The translations under genes and the position numbers were made by a program. A stretch of DNA of 64,000 nucleotides from Brachybacterium ginsengisoli (lineage in GTDB: Bacteria; Actinomycetota; Actinomycetes; Actinomycetales; Dermabacteraceae). Shown here one piece after another: positions 54,455-62,145 of this stretch. Under the pieces are notes generated by a model. The model ran no database searches. It saw only the letters and a program-made list of their open reading frames with translations, and was not told the DNA's origin. The first letter of the stretch is position 1, and the number at the start of each line of letters is the position of its first letter. The DNA lies in NCBI RefSeq assembly GCF_002407065.1, contig NZ_CP023564.1:744001-808000 (forward strand). Direction: 5' to 3'.

Positions 54455-56854
54455 TCAGCCCTTCCCGGTGGACTGGCGGATCACGACGGTCTGACCCTCG
54501 GGCAGACGGGTGCCCGCGGCTGGGTCGGTGCCGATCACGTACCACTTGCCCACCGAGGCGCTGGCCTCGTTGCGCACCTCGACCTTGTAGCCGGCCGACT
54601 CGACGGCGCTCGTCGCCTGGCTGAGCACCATGCCCGAGACATCGGGGACCACGCCCTTCTGGGCTGCGTCCGCGGACTGCCCGGCCGGCTTCGCGGGAGC
54701 GGCGGGGAACGGCTCGCTGGGCAGGCCCTGGTGCGCCCGGGTCATGTACTCCTGCCACGTGGGCAGGGAGACGGTGTTGCCCCAGACCTTGCCGCGCTGG
54801 AGCATCTCGCCGTCCACGGCGAAGCCGCCGGGGCGGACGTTCGCGTTCGGATGGCCGAACCACACGGCGGTGGACATCTGGCGGGTGAAGCCGACGTACC
54901 AGGTGTGGAACTGCTGGCCCGAGGTGCCGGTCTTGCCGCCCGCCGGGTGGCCCTCGATGATCTTCCCCTTGCCGGTGGCCCTCGGGTCCTCGAGATCCTG
55001 CTGGAGGGTCCAGGCCATGGCGTCGGCGACGTCCTTCTCCACCGCCTGGTGGCAGTCGGCGCCGGAGATCTTCATCGGATCGCCGTTGCGGTCGAGCACC
55101 TCCTCGATGGCCTGCGGGGAGCAGTAGGTGCCGCCCGAGGCCCAGGTGGCGTAGGACGCCGCCATGTTCAGCGCCGAGATCCGCACCTCGCCGAGCACCA
55201 GCACCGCCGGGGCCAGCTCGGTCTTGTAGATGTCCTCGATCGGCATCTCCCACGTGGTCGGGTCGTAGGGGTCGTAGGTCGCCGGGACCACACCGATCTT
55301 CCGTGCTGTGGTCGCGATGTCGCACAGGTCCAGCTGGCGCGCCATGTCGGTGTAGGCGGTGTTGATCGAGAACTTGGTCGCGTTCAGCGCCGGCTCCATG
55401 GGGGCGATCGGCACGGAGACGGCGTTGTCCGGGTTCCAGGACTCGCCCGAGCGCCAGGCGCCGTGGGACAGGCACTTCGCCGGCGACCGCGAGATCGGAC
55501 GGCGCTCGGTGTTGACCTTGTCGTAGATCGACCGGTCCTTCTCGAGCCAGTCCTGCAGCACGAAGGGCTTGAAGGTCGAGCCGACCGGGAAGCCGCTGCC
55601 GCCGCCGAGCGACTTCGGCACGTTGTAGTTGATCGCGGTCTCGCCGGGCTTGACGTCCGCGTACGGGTTGAAGGTGCGGTTCTCCGCCATCGTGAGGATC
55701 TTGCCGGTGCCGGGCTCCACGGTGACGATGGAGTGCCCGAACCCGCTCTGGGAGTCGCCCGGGACCTTCCGGTTCACGATGTCCACCGCCGCCGCCTGGG
55801 TCTTGGGGTCCAGCGTGGTGCGGATGGTGAGGCCGCCGCCGTAGAGGAGCTGGCGGCGCTCCTCGTAGCTCGGGGCGAAGTCGGGGTCGTTGAGCAGCGA
55901 GCGCGTCACGTAGTCGCAGAAGAATCCGCTGGTCCCGGCGGAGGCGCAGCCGGCCTGGACGTTCTTGATGTCCAGCATGTCCTCGACGGGCTGCGAGGTG
56001 TACTTCTCGTACTCCGCGTCGGTGATGTAGCCGTCACGGCGCATGTCGCCCAGGACCTCGTTGCGCCGCTTCTGGCCGGCCTCCGGGTGGGAGACGGGGT
56101 CGTACTGGTTCGGGCCGTTGGTGACGCCCGCCAGCAGTGCCGCCTCGCCCGGGTTCAGGTCCACGGCGCTCTTGTTGAAGTAGTGGCGGGCCCCCGTCTC
56201 GACCCCGTACTGGGAGGGGCCGAACTGCGCCACGTTGAGGTAGGCGTTGAGGATCTCGTCCTTGGACCACTGCTTCTCGAGGGAGAGGGCCAGCTTGGCC
56301 TCACGCAGCTTGCGGCCGTAGGTCTGCGAGGTCGCCTCGAGCTGGTCCTCCTGGTCGCCGCGCTGCACGGCGTCCATGAGGAGCGCGTTCTTCACGTACT
56401 GCTGGGTCAGGGTTGAGCCGCCCTGGGTCGCACCGCCGGCGGCGTTCGAGGCGAAGGCCCGGACCATGCCGCGCGGGTCCACGCCGCCGTGCTCGTAGAA
56501 GCGGCGGTCCTCGACGGCCACCACCGCGTGCTGCATGTGCGGGGAGATTTCCTCCAGCGGCACCATGATGCGGTTCTCGGAGTAGAAGATCGCCAGCAGG
56601 GACCCGTCCGAGGCCTCGATGCGGCTCGCCTCGTTCAGCGGCTCGACCTCGAGCTCGCTGGGGTACGAGTCGAACAGGTCGACGCCGTCCTTGGCGGCCG
56701 CCGAGCCGGCGGACACCATCGGCAGGAAGAACGCCGCCATCAGCACGCCGGCCAGGGCGGAGACGGCGAGCAGTCCCAGCAGCAGGTAGACGGTCTGCAG
56801 CAGGGCGACGGGGAGCGAGCGACCGGAGGCGGGCGCGGAGGTGGTGCGGGCCAT
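54455..56854 (-). CDS. ponA: Class A penicillin-binding protein with PASTA domain
   Basis: A 799-residue bifunctional peptidoglycan synthase. Membrane helix about 16-48. Glycosyltransferase domain with catalytic Glu115 in EDRRFYEHGG and GGSTLTQQYVKN. Transpeptidase domain with nucleophile Ser426 in STFK (426-429), SIN (496-498) and KTGTS (641-645). The C-terminal PASTA domain (about 728-795: VPDVSGMVLSQATSAVESAGYKV) may sense muropeptides or septal wall. Length and architecture match actinobacterial PonA1/PonA2-type proteins. It is divergent from whiB and followed directly by the metallophosphoesterase. Confidence 0.95.
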   Translation of the reverse strand: MARTTSAPASGRSLPVALLQTVYLLLGLLAVSALAGVLMAAFFLPMVSAGSAAAKDGVDLFDSYPSELEVEPLNEASRIEASDGSLLAIFYSENRIMVPLEEISPHMQHAVVAVEDRRFYEHGGVDPRGMVRAFASNAAGGATQGGSTLTQQYVKNALLMDAVQRGDQEDQLEATSQTYGRKLREAKLALSLEKQWSKDEILNAYLNVAQFGPSQYGVETGARHYFNKSAVDLNPGEAALLAGVTNGPNQYDPVSHPEAGQKRRNEVLGDMRRDGYITDAEYEKYTSQPVEDMLDIKNVQAGCASAGTSGFFCDYVTRSLLNDPDFAPSYEERRQLLYGGGLTIRTTLDPKTQAAAVDIVNRKVPGDSQSGFGHSIVTVEPGTGKILTMAENRTFNPYADVKPGETAINYNVPKSLGGGSGFPVGSTFKPFVLQDWLEKDRSIYDKVNTERRPISRSPAKCLSHGAWRSGESWNPDNAVSVPIAPMEPALNATKFSINTAYTDMARQLDLCDIATTARKIGVVPATYDPYDPTTWEMPIEDIYKTELAPAVLVLGEVRISALNMAASYATWASGGTYCSPQAIEEVLDRNGDPMKISGADCHQAVEKDVADAMAWTLQQDLEDPRATGKGKIIEGHPAGGKTGTSGQQFHTWYVGFTRQMSTAVWFGHPNANVRPGGFAVDGEMLQRGKVWGNTVSLPTWQEYMTRAHQGLPSEPFPAAPAKPAGQSADAAQKGVVPDVSGMVLSQATSAVESAGYKVEVRNEASASVGKWYVIGTDPAAGTRLPEGQTVVIRQSTGKG

Positions 56855-57197
56855 GCTCCCAGACTACGGCCAGGGGCTGTTCATAGGCCATCAGGCATGC
56901 CACGAGCGCGGAATCTTCACCATTCCGTGCCGTGGGGCGGGCACTTCGCCGGCGACCGCGAGGAACGGGCCGCGTCCTCGTCCGAGGCCTCGCGAGGCGT
57001 TCGCTGAACGTCCTCTGGTCGTCACCCGAACGCGATGTCCGCACCTCATGTGACACGTGACCAGGAACTCTGTCCTATATCACGGCCAGTCCGAACCTCT
57101 GGGAGCTCGGCGGCGTTTTGCACTGTGGCGACTGTCTCCATACAGTGGGGTCTCGGAGCGGATCAATGTCGATCCGACGCATGGGAAGGGGAAACGC
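56855..57197. other. Divergent intergenic region between ponA and whiB
   Basis: 343 bp without a gene. It contains the whiB promoter (57118-57146) and about 50 nt of whiB leader. I see no convincing promoter for the ponA side. A plus-strand frame running through it into whiB lacks start signals and is not supported. Confidence 0.6.
57118..57146 (+). promoter_or_regulatory. Sigma-70-type promoter of whiB
   Basis: TTGCAC (57118-57123), 17-bp spacer, TACAGT (57141-57146). The whiB ATG is 51 nt further on, so there is a leader of about 45 nt with its own ribosome site. Confidence 0.7.
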
Positions 57198-57500
57198 ATG
57201 ACGATCGGGGAATCTCCCGTCACCACGGACTCCAGCTGGGCCACGCGGGGTGCCTGCGTGAGCATGGAGCCCGACGGCTTCTTCGTGCAGGGAGCGGAGC
57301 AGCATTCCGTGAAGGTCGCCTGCGGCGCCTGCCCCGTCAGGACCGAGTGCCTCGCCGATGCCCTCGACAACCGTGTCGACTTCGGGGTGTGGGGCGGGAT
57401 GACCGAACGGGAGCGCCGGCGGCTGCTGCGCCGTCACCCCGATGTGAACAGCTGGTGGGACGTCCTGCGTCGCGCCGAGAAGGCGGCCGTGGGCGACTGA
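57198..57500 (+). CDS. WhiB-family iron-sulfur transcription factor
   Basis: A 100-residue actinobacteria-specific regulator that binds a redox- and NO-sensitive [4Fe-4S] cluster and partners with the primary sigma factor. Cluster ligands Cys20, Cys42, Cys45 and Cys51 (C-x21-CGACPVRTEC). The beta-turn motif GVWGG (63-67) and basic MTERERRRLLRRH follow. No AT-hook, so it is not WhiB7-like. I do not assign a numbered subclass. ATG 57198 with GGAAGGGG upstream. Divergent from the class A PBP gene. Confidence 0.93.
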   Translation: MTIGESPVTTDSSWATRGACVSMEPDGFFVQGAEQHSVKVACGACPVRTECLADALDNRVDFGVWGGMTERERRRLLRRHPDVNSWWDVLRRAEKAAVGD

Positions 57501-57530
57501 GGCGCCACCACCTCGCAGCGCGTCGGCCGG

Positions 57531-57536
57531 TAGGCT
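57531..57536 (+). promoter_or_regulatory. Leaderless -10 box of the 56-residue protein gene
   Basis: TAGGCT, 6 nt before ATG 57543, no ribosome site between. Candidate start of the small protein-RidA-MBL operon. Confidence 0.45.
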
Positions 57537-57542
57537 CGCCCC

Positions 57543-57713
57543 ATGAGCACCGTCACCCGCTGGGAGTACCTGACCGTCCCGCTGCTGATCCACGCGACCA
57601 AGCAGATTCTCGACAACTACGGCGAGGAGGGGTGGGAGCTGGTCCAGGTCGTGCCGGGACCGAATCCCGAGAACCTGGTGGCCTACCTCAAGCGCCCCCT
57701 CGGCGAGGGCTGA
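57543..57713 (+). CDS. Small conserved protein, DUF4177-like
   Basis: A 56-residue protein with the pattern WEYLTVPLLIHATKQILDNYGEEGWELVQVVPGPNP, then LVAYLKRPLGEG. The W-E-Y and GEEGWELV spacing is that of the DUF4177 fold. I recognise it as a small protein often found just before ridA in actinobacteria. Function unknown. ATG 57543 lies 6 nt after TAGGCT. The stop is 4 bp before the ridA ATG, so the two are co-translated. Confidence 0.75.
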   Translation: MSTVTRWEYLTVPLLIHATKQILDNYGEEGWELVQVVPGPNPENLVAYLKRPLGEG

Positions 57714-57717
57714 GTCG

Positions 57718-58218
57718 ATGACCGTCGCCCCGAGGAGCACGCGCATCCGCGCCCGGCTCGCCGAGCGCGGGCTCGCCCTGCCCGCCGTCGCCGCTCCGGT
57801 CGCCGCCTACGTGCCGGCCGTCGCCACCGGCCACCAGGTCCACACCTCCGGCCAGCTGCCCTTCGTGGACGGCGCCCTGCCCCGGACCGGCAAGGTCGGG
57901 GCGGAGGTCACGCAGGAGCAGGCCGCCGAGCTCGCTGCGATCTGCTGCCTCAACGCGCTGGCTGCCGTCGAGTCGCTGGTGGGGGATCTGGATCGAGTGG
58001 TCCGGGTCGTCAAGCTCACCGGCTACGTCGCCTCGGATCCCTCGTTCACCGCGCAGCCCGCGGTGATCAACGGCGCCAGCGAGCTGCTGGGGGAGATCTT
58101 CGGCGAGGCGGGCACCCATGCCCGTGCCGCCGTCGGCGTCGCCGTCCTCCCGCTGGACGCCCCGGTGGAGCTCGACCTGCTGGTCGAGCTCGACCGCCCC
58201 GCCGTCCCGATCGGCTGA
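57718..58218 (+). CDS. RidA family (YjgF/YER057c/UK114) protein
   Basis: A 166-residue trimeric RidA-type protein; family members hydrolyse reactive enamine/imine intermediates from PLP enzymes. Motifs: TSGQLPFVDG, EQAAELAAICCLNALAAVES, VVRVVKLTGYVASDP, GTHARAAVGVAVLPLDAPVELDLLVEL. The Arg in HARAAVG is the substrate-carboxylate residue of the family. The longer, 150-160-residue form starting with RLAERG is the actinobacterial subgroup. ATG 57718. Followed 7 bp later by the MBL hydrolase gene. Confidence 0.9.
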   Translation: MTVAPRSTRIRARLAERGLALPAVAAPVAAYVPAVATGHQVHTSGQLPFVDGALPRTGKVGAEVTQEQAAELAAICCLNALAAVESLVGDLDRVVRVVKLTGYVASDPSFTAQPAVINGASELLGEIFGEAGTHARAAVGVAVLPLDAPVELDLLVELDRPAVPIG

Positions 58219-58225
58219 GGACGCC

Positions 58226-59047
58226 GTGGACGAGCACGTCTCCCTGCGGGATCCCGAGGGGCCTCCCGTCGAGCTGATCCAGGTGCGGGCGGGCAACCCC
58301 GGCCCGATGACCCTCACGGGCACCAACAGCTATGTGCTGCGCGACGGTGACCTGGTGTGGGTCGTCGACCCCGGCCCCCGCGATCCCGAGCACCTCGCCG
58401 AGCTCCTGCTGCGCTGCGGCGCGGCCGCCCGGCCCCAGGGCGTGCTCGTGACCCACCGTCACCTCGACCACTCCGCGGGAGCCGCGACCCTGGCGCGGCA
58501 GCTCGCCGCCCGCAGCGGGCACGAGGTGCCGCTGTGGGCCGCCGACCCCTCCGCAGTTCCCGGCGCGCGGCCGCTGCCGGCCACGCTGGAGGGCGACCAC
58601 GGGACCGTCGGCCACGTCATCCACCTGCCCGGGCACACCTCGGACTCCGTCGCGGTGCTCGTCGACGGAGGGCGTCTCCTCAGCGGCGACACCCTGCTGG
58701 GCGGCTCGTCCACCGTGATCGTGCCGGACGACGGCGGGTCCCTCACCGAGTACCTGCAGTCCCTGGCGATCCTGCGGGCGATGACCGTCGACGGGCGCAT
58801 CGGCTCCATCCATCCCGGTCACGGCACCGTCATGGAGACGCCGCTCGACGCCCTCGAGGCGATCGAGGGGGCGATCGCCCACCGCCGCGAACGCATCGAG
58901 GAGGTGCGTCGCGCACGGACCGCCGGCGTGCTGACCATGGACCGGCTGCTGCGCGTCGTCTATGGCCCGGATCTTCCCGCCGAGCTCCTCGGCGCCGCCC
59001 GCTGGAACCTGCGCGCCACGCTCGAGCACCTCACCGAGGAGCGCTGA
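58226..59047 (+). CDS. MBL-fold metallohydrolase (LACTB2-like)
   Basis: A 273-residue metallo-beta-lactamase-fold hydrolase. GTNSYVLRDGDLVWVVDPGP begins the fold. Metal ligands are in VLVTHRHLDHSAGA (HxHxDH), LPGHTSDS, SGDTLLGG and SIHPGHG. The C-terminal winged-helix-like part (RRERIEEVRRARTAG, TMDRLLRVVYG) is typical of the LACTB2/endoribonuclease-like subgroup. GTG 58226 with GAGGA upstream. It is last in the small protein-RidA-MBL operon, followed by a terminator. Substrate unknown. Confidence 0.88.
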   Translation: MDEHVSLRDPEGPPVELIQVRAGNPGPMTLTGTNSYVLRDGDLVWVVDPGPRDPEHLAELLLRCGAAARPQGVLVTHRHLDHSAGAATLARQLAARSGHEVPLWAADPSAVPGARPLPATLEGDHGTVGHVIHLPGHTSDSVAVLVDGGRLLSGDTLLGGSSTVIVPDDGGSLTEYLQSLAILRAMTVDGRIGSIHPGHGTVMETPLDALEAIEGAIAHRRERIEEVRRARTAGVLTMDRLLRVVYGPDLPAELLGAARWNLRATLEHLTEER

Positions 59048-59123
59048 GGAGCCGGATCGGCTGTGCTCGACGGCTCGTCGACAGCTCGGAGCCCCAGGCC
59101 GTCGACCCGGAGCCCGGGAACGA

Positions 59124-59168
59124 CGGATCCCCCGGCACCGTCCGCAGGGAACGGGGCCGGGGGATCCG
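59124..59168. terminator. Bidirectional hairpin between MBL and Crp genes
   Basis: 13-bp perfect stem (cggatcccccggc and complement) with a 19-nt loop between convergent genes ending at 59047 and 59213. Confidence 0.75.
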
Positions 59169-59212
59169 GTGGGTGGGTGGCGACGCCGCTGCAGGTGCCG
59201 CGCCTCAGGACA

Positions 59213-59890
59213 TCAGCGGGCGCGGCGGCGCAGACGCTCGACGTCGGAGATGAGCACCGCACGGGCCTCGAGGCGGATCCAGCCGCGCGAGGCGAAGTCC
59301 GCCAGGGCCTTGTTGACGGTCTCGCGGGAGGCGCCGACCAGCTGGGCGAGCTCCTCCTGGGTGAGGCCGTGGGCGACCATCACGCCATCGTCCGTCTGTC
59401 GGCCGAAGCGCTGGGCGAGATCGAGGACGTTCTTCGCCACGCGACCGGGCACGTCGGCGAAAACCAGGTCCGCGAGGGACTCGTTGGTCTTGCGGAGGCG
59501 GCGGGCGAGCGAGGCGAGCAGGTGGCGGGCGACCTCGGGCCGCTGGGCGAGGACCCGGTAGAGGTCCTGCTGCGAGAGTGAGTAGAGGGTCGACTCGGCG
59601 ACCACGGTGGCCGTCGCGTTGCGCGGTGCCGGGTCGAACAGCGAGAGCTCGCCGAGGGTCTCCCCGGGGCCGAGCACGGCCAGCAGGTTCTCGCGGCCGT
59701 CGCCCGAGGCGTGGCCGACCTTCACCTTGCCGGAGCCGATGATGAACAGGCGATCGCCCGGATCACCCTCCCGGAAGATGATGGCGCTGCGGTGGTAGTC
59801 CTCCTGCTTCATCGACGCCAGCACGGCCTGCTTGCCGTCCTCGTCGAGCGCAGCGAACAGCGGTGATGACCGTACGATGTTCTCGTCCAC
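59213..59890 (-). CDS. Crp/Fnr-family regulator (GlxR-like cAMP receptor protein)
   Basis: A 225-residue global regulator. Cyclic-nucleotide domain 1-115 with GDPGDRLFIIGSGKVKVGH and the phosphate-binding cassette GETLGELSLFDPAPRNATATV (R-N-A-T). The long C-helix (HLLASLARRLRKTNE) mediates dimerisation. The winged HTH (about 172-197, HGLTQEELAQLVGASRETVNKALADF) follows. Closely resembles corynebacterial GlxR/mycobacterial Crp. GTG 59890 with AGGAGG 6 nt upstream. Divergent from nth. Confidence 0.93.
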   Translation of the reverse strand: MDENIVRSSPLFAALDEDGKQAVLASMKQEDYHRSAIIFREGDPGDRLFIIGSGKVKVGHASGDGRENLLAVLGPGETLGELSLFDPAPRNATATVVAESTLYSLSQQDLYRVLAQRPEVARHLLASLARRLRKTNESLADLVFADVPGRVAKNVLDLAQRFGRQTDDGVMVAHGLTQEELAQLVGASRETVNKALADFASRGWIRLEARAVLISDVERLRRRAR

Positions 59891-60048
59891 GGAACCTCCT
59901 GAGTGTGGGGCCCCGACGACCGGGACCGTGCTGTGCTACTCGATGTGGCGAGGACCACCAACTGCGGTGGCCGCTGTCACATGATGGTCAAACCCTACCG
60001 TGCCGAGGCCGTTCGGTCCCGCCACCCGCCCGAGGAGGATCAGTCCAG

Positions 60049-60741
60049 ATGTCGAGGTCGACCCGTCCGGGCACGAGCGCGATCCGTGCCTCCGAAGCGG
60101 CGGACGCCTCGATCGTCGCCTCCCGGCTGGAGGATCTGCACCGCGGCGCACGCACGGAGCTCGACCATCGAGACGCCTTCGAGCTCCTGGTCGCGACGGT
60201 CCTGTCCGCGCAGACCACCGACGTGCGCGTCAACCAGGTGACCCCGGAGCTCTTCTCCCGCTGGTCGGGGCCCGTCGCGCTCGCCGGGGCGGAGGAGTCC
60301 GACGTCACCGCGATCCTCCGCCCGCTGGGGATGGGAGCCACCCGGGCGCGTCGGATCATCGGGCTCGCGCAGGGGCTCCTCGAGCACCACGGCGGGCAGG
60401 TCCCCGATGATCAGGTCGCCCTCGAGGCGCTGCCCGGGGTGGGGCGCAAGACAGCCCATGTGGTGCGCGGAGCATGGTTCGGCCACTCCCTGCTGGCGGT
60501 CGACACCCACGTCGGCCGCCTCTCGCGCCGTCTGGGCTGGACCGAGCGCACCGACCCGCGCGCCGTCGAGGAGGACGTGGTCGCGAGGATGGATCACGAC
60601 GGATCCGGCGCCGAGTCCGAGGAGCTCACCCTGCTCGGACTGCGGATGATCCTCCACGGACGGCGGGTGTGCACCGCACGGTCGCCGCGCTGCGGGGAGT
60701 GCGTCCTCGCCGACGTCTGCCCCCGAGTGGGCGTCGCATGA
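60049..60741 (+). CDS. nth: Endonuclease III
   Basis: A 230-residue bifunctional DNA glycosylase/AP lyase for oxidised pyrimidines. Helix-hairpin-helix LPGVGRKTAHVV with catalytic Lys134, and Asp152 in VDTHVGRLSRRLG. The [4Fe-4S] cluster is bound by Cys208-X6-Cys215-X2-Cys218-X5-Cys224. DAFELLVATVLSAQTTDVRVN is the N-terminal family signature. ATG 60049 with GAGGAGGA upstream. A longer frame from 59863 overlaps the Crp gene and is not supported. Its stop overlaps the next ATG by 4 bp (ATGA). Confidence 0.95.
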   Translation: MSRSTRPGTSAIRASEAADASIVASRLEDLHRGARTELDHRDAFELLVATVLSAQTTDVRVNQVTPELFSRWSGPVALAGAEESDVTAILRPLGMGATRARRIIGLAQGLLEHHGGQVPDDQVALEALPGVGRKTAHVVRGAWFGHSLLAVDTHVGRLSRRLGWTERTDPRAVEEDVVARMDHDGSGAESEELTLLGLRMILHGRRVCTARSPRCGECVLADVCPRVGVA

Positions 60742-61496
60742 GCGCCCTGGATCCTCGGGATCCTCGGGACCCTCGGGACCCTCGGGACCCTCGGGGGGCT
60801 CGGCCCGGCCCGGCCGGCGGTTCCTCGCTGCCCCCGCTCCCGGCCTTCCTCGCGCCGCTCGGCGAGCGGGCCGGACGAGGGGATGTGCTGGTGTCCCGCG
60901 ATCCTCGGGTCCCGGCTCCGCCGCGCACCGAGCGGCCCATGCGCCGCAGCGCCGTGCTCATCCACGTGGCCGGCACCGAGATCCACGACGCCCAGCTGGT
61001 GCTCGAGGAGCGCGGCCGCACCATGCGCTCCCAGCCGGGGCAGTTCTCCCTCCCCGGCGGCGGCCGTGATCCCGGAGATCAGGACGACGTCGACACCGCC
61101 CTGCGGGAGGCTCGTGAGGAGACCGGGCTCGTCGCGGCCGACGTGAGGGTGCTCGGCGCCTTCGCGCCGATCCCCATGCCGTGGCGGTCCCAGGTGGTGA
61201 CCCCGGTGCTGAGCTGGTCACCGGCCCCGCCGCCGCTCGACGTGCAGGACCCGATCGAGGTGGAGCGCCTGGTGTGGGCGCCGCTGACCGGCCCCGGGTC
61301 CCTCTCGGACCCGGCTCTCCAGCAGCGGGGGGAGCTCGACGGCCGCGGCGTCGGCCCTCTCTTCGACCTCCCCGGCGACGCCCTCGTCTGGGGCTTCACC
61401 GCGATGATCCTGGAGCAGGTGCTCATCGGGCTCGGCCTGGACCCCGTCCCGCCCGCCGCTCCGGCGCGGGAGATCCCGCCCGAGCGCCGTCGCTGA
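60738..61496 (+). CDS. NUDIX hydrolase, probable CoA pyrophosphatase (NudL-like)
   Basis: A 252-residue NUDIX enzyme. Nudix box GGGRDPGDQDDVDTALREAREETGL. The preceding QPGQFSLPGGG and the RRSAVLIHVAG start are typical for the CoA pyrophosphatase subgroup, which cleaves CoA to phosphopantetheine and 3',5'-ADP. The N-terminus carries five tandem DPR tripeptides (DPRDPRDPRDPRDPRG), encoded by five 9-bp repeats at 60750-60794; this part is outside the fold. ATG overlaps the nth stop. nth-NUDIX pairing is common in actinobacteria. Substrate inferred from subgroup. Confidence 0.85.
   Translation: MSALDPRDPRDPRDPRDPRGARPGPAGGSSLPPLPAFLAPLGERAGRGDVLVSRDPRVPAPPRTERPMRRSAVLIHVAGTEIHDAQLVLEERGRTMRSQPGQFSLPGGGRDPGDQDDVDTALREAREETGLVAADVRVLGAFAPIPMPWRSQVVTPVLSWSPAPPPLDVQDPIEVERLVWAPLTGPGSLSDPALQQRGELDGRGVGPLFDLPGDALVWGFTAMILEQVLIGLGLDPVPPAAPAREIPPERRR
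60750..60794 (+). repeat. 9-bp tandem repeat encoding (Asp-Pro-Arg)5
   Basis: Five consecutive 9-bp units: two gatcctcgg, then three gaccctcgg. Copy-number change would keep the reading frame and vary the N-terminal linker of the NUDIX protein. Confidence 0.9.
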
Positions 61497-61619
61497 GCGG
61501 AGCGTCGGCCGGGTCCGGGAGCCTTCGGGTGCGGCGCCCGTCGGCCCCTCCCGGTCTCCGTCGCGGTGTCCGTGGTCACCACGGCATATTCCGCTCGCCA
61601 CGGTGCGGCACCGGCACGA

Positions 61620-61625
61620 TAGACT
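61620..61625 (+). promoter_or_regulatory. Candidate -10 box of the cold-shock gene
   Basis: TAGACT in a 258-bp gap after the NUDIX gene, about 130 nt before GTG 61755. A long leader is usual for cold-shock genes. No clear -35. Confidence 0.35.
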
Positions 61626-61754
61626 CGAGCGTTGCCGGACGGTCTCCGGCAGCCCCTCGGGGCGGATGCGGAGCGGCCGGCACGGAGGCTCCGCCCGCGT
61701 CCCGGGAACCAGTACCCGCAGACCGATGAACAGCAGACAAGGAATGGGATCCAG

Positions 61755-62141
61755 GTGCCACGCGGCAAGGTGAAGTTCTACGACGCCGAGAAGGGCTTCG
61801 GCTTCATCCTCGATGACGAGGACGGACAGAGCGTCTACGTGCACGCCTCGAACCTGCCCGAGGGAGCCGCCTCGCTGCGGCCCGGCGCTCGGGTGGAGTT
61901 CGACATGGTCGACGGTCGTCGCGGACCGCAGGTGCTCTCGCTGCAGCTGCTCGAGCCCGCGCCGTCGGTCAGCCGCGCCCGGCGCCAGAAGCCCGACGAG
62001 ATGGCGGGCATGGTCGAGGACCTGATCCGTCTGCTCGACGACGCCTCCAACGGACTGCGTCAGGGGCGTTACCCCGATCGCGGCCACTCGCAGAAGATCG
62101 CCACCGTCCTCCGCGCCGTCGCCGACAACTTCGAGGCCTGA
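61755..62141 (+). CDS. Cold-shock domain protein with C-terminal extension
   Basis: A 128-residue RNA/DNA chaperone. Cold-shock domain 1-67 with RNP1-like KGFGFI and RNP2-like VYVHAS, plus a 60-residue extension (DEMAGMVEDLIRLLDDASNGLRQGRYPDRG). The extended form of about 127 residues is an actinobacterial subtype. GTG 61755 with AAGGA about 11 nt upstream. The DUF3027 gene follows after 4 bp; this pair is conserved in actinobacteria. Confidence 0.9.
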   Translation: MPRGKVKFYDAEKGFGFILDDEDGQSVYVHASNLPEGAASLRPGARVEFDMVDGRRGPQVLSLQLLEPAPSVSRARRQKPDEMAGMVEDLIRLLDDASNGLRQGRYPDRGHSQKIATVLRAVADNFEA

Positions 62142-62145
62142 ACCC

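Noticed and set aside
59863..60048. N-terminal extension of endonuclease III from 59863
   Set aside because: It overlaps the start of the divergent Crp gene. A strong GAGGAGGA ribosome site precedes ATG 60049.
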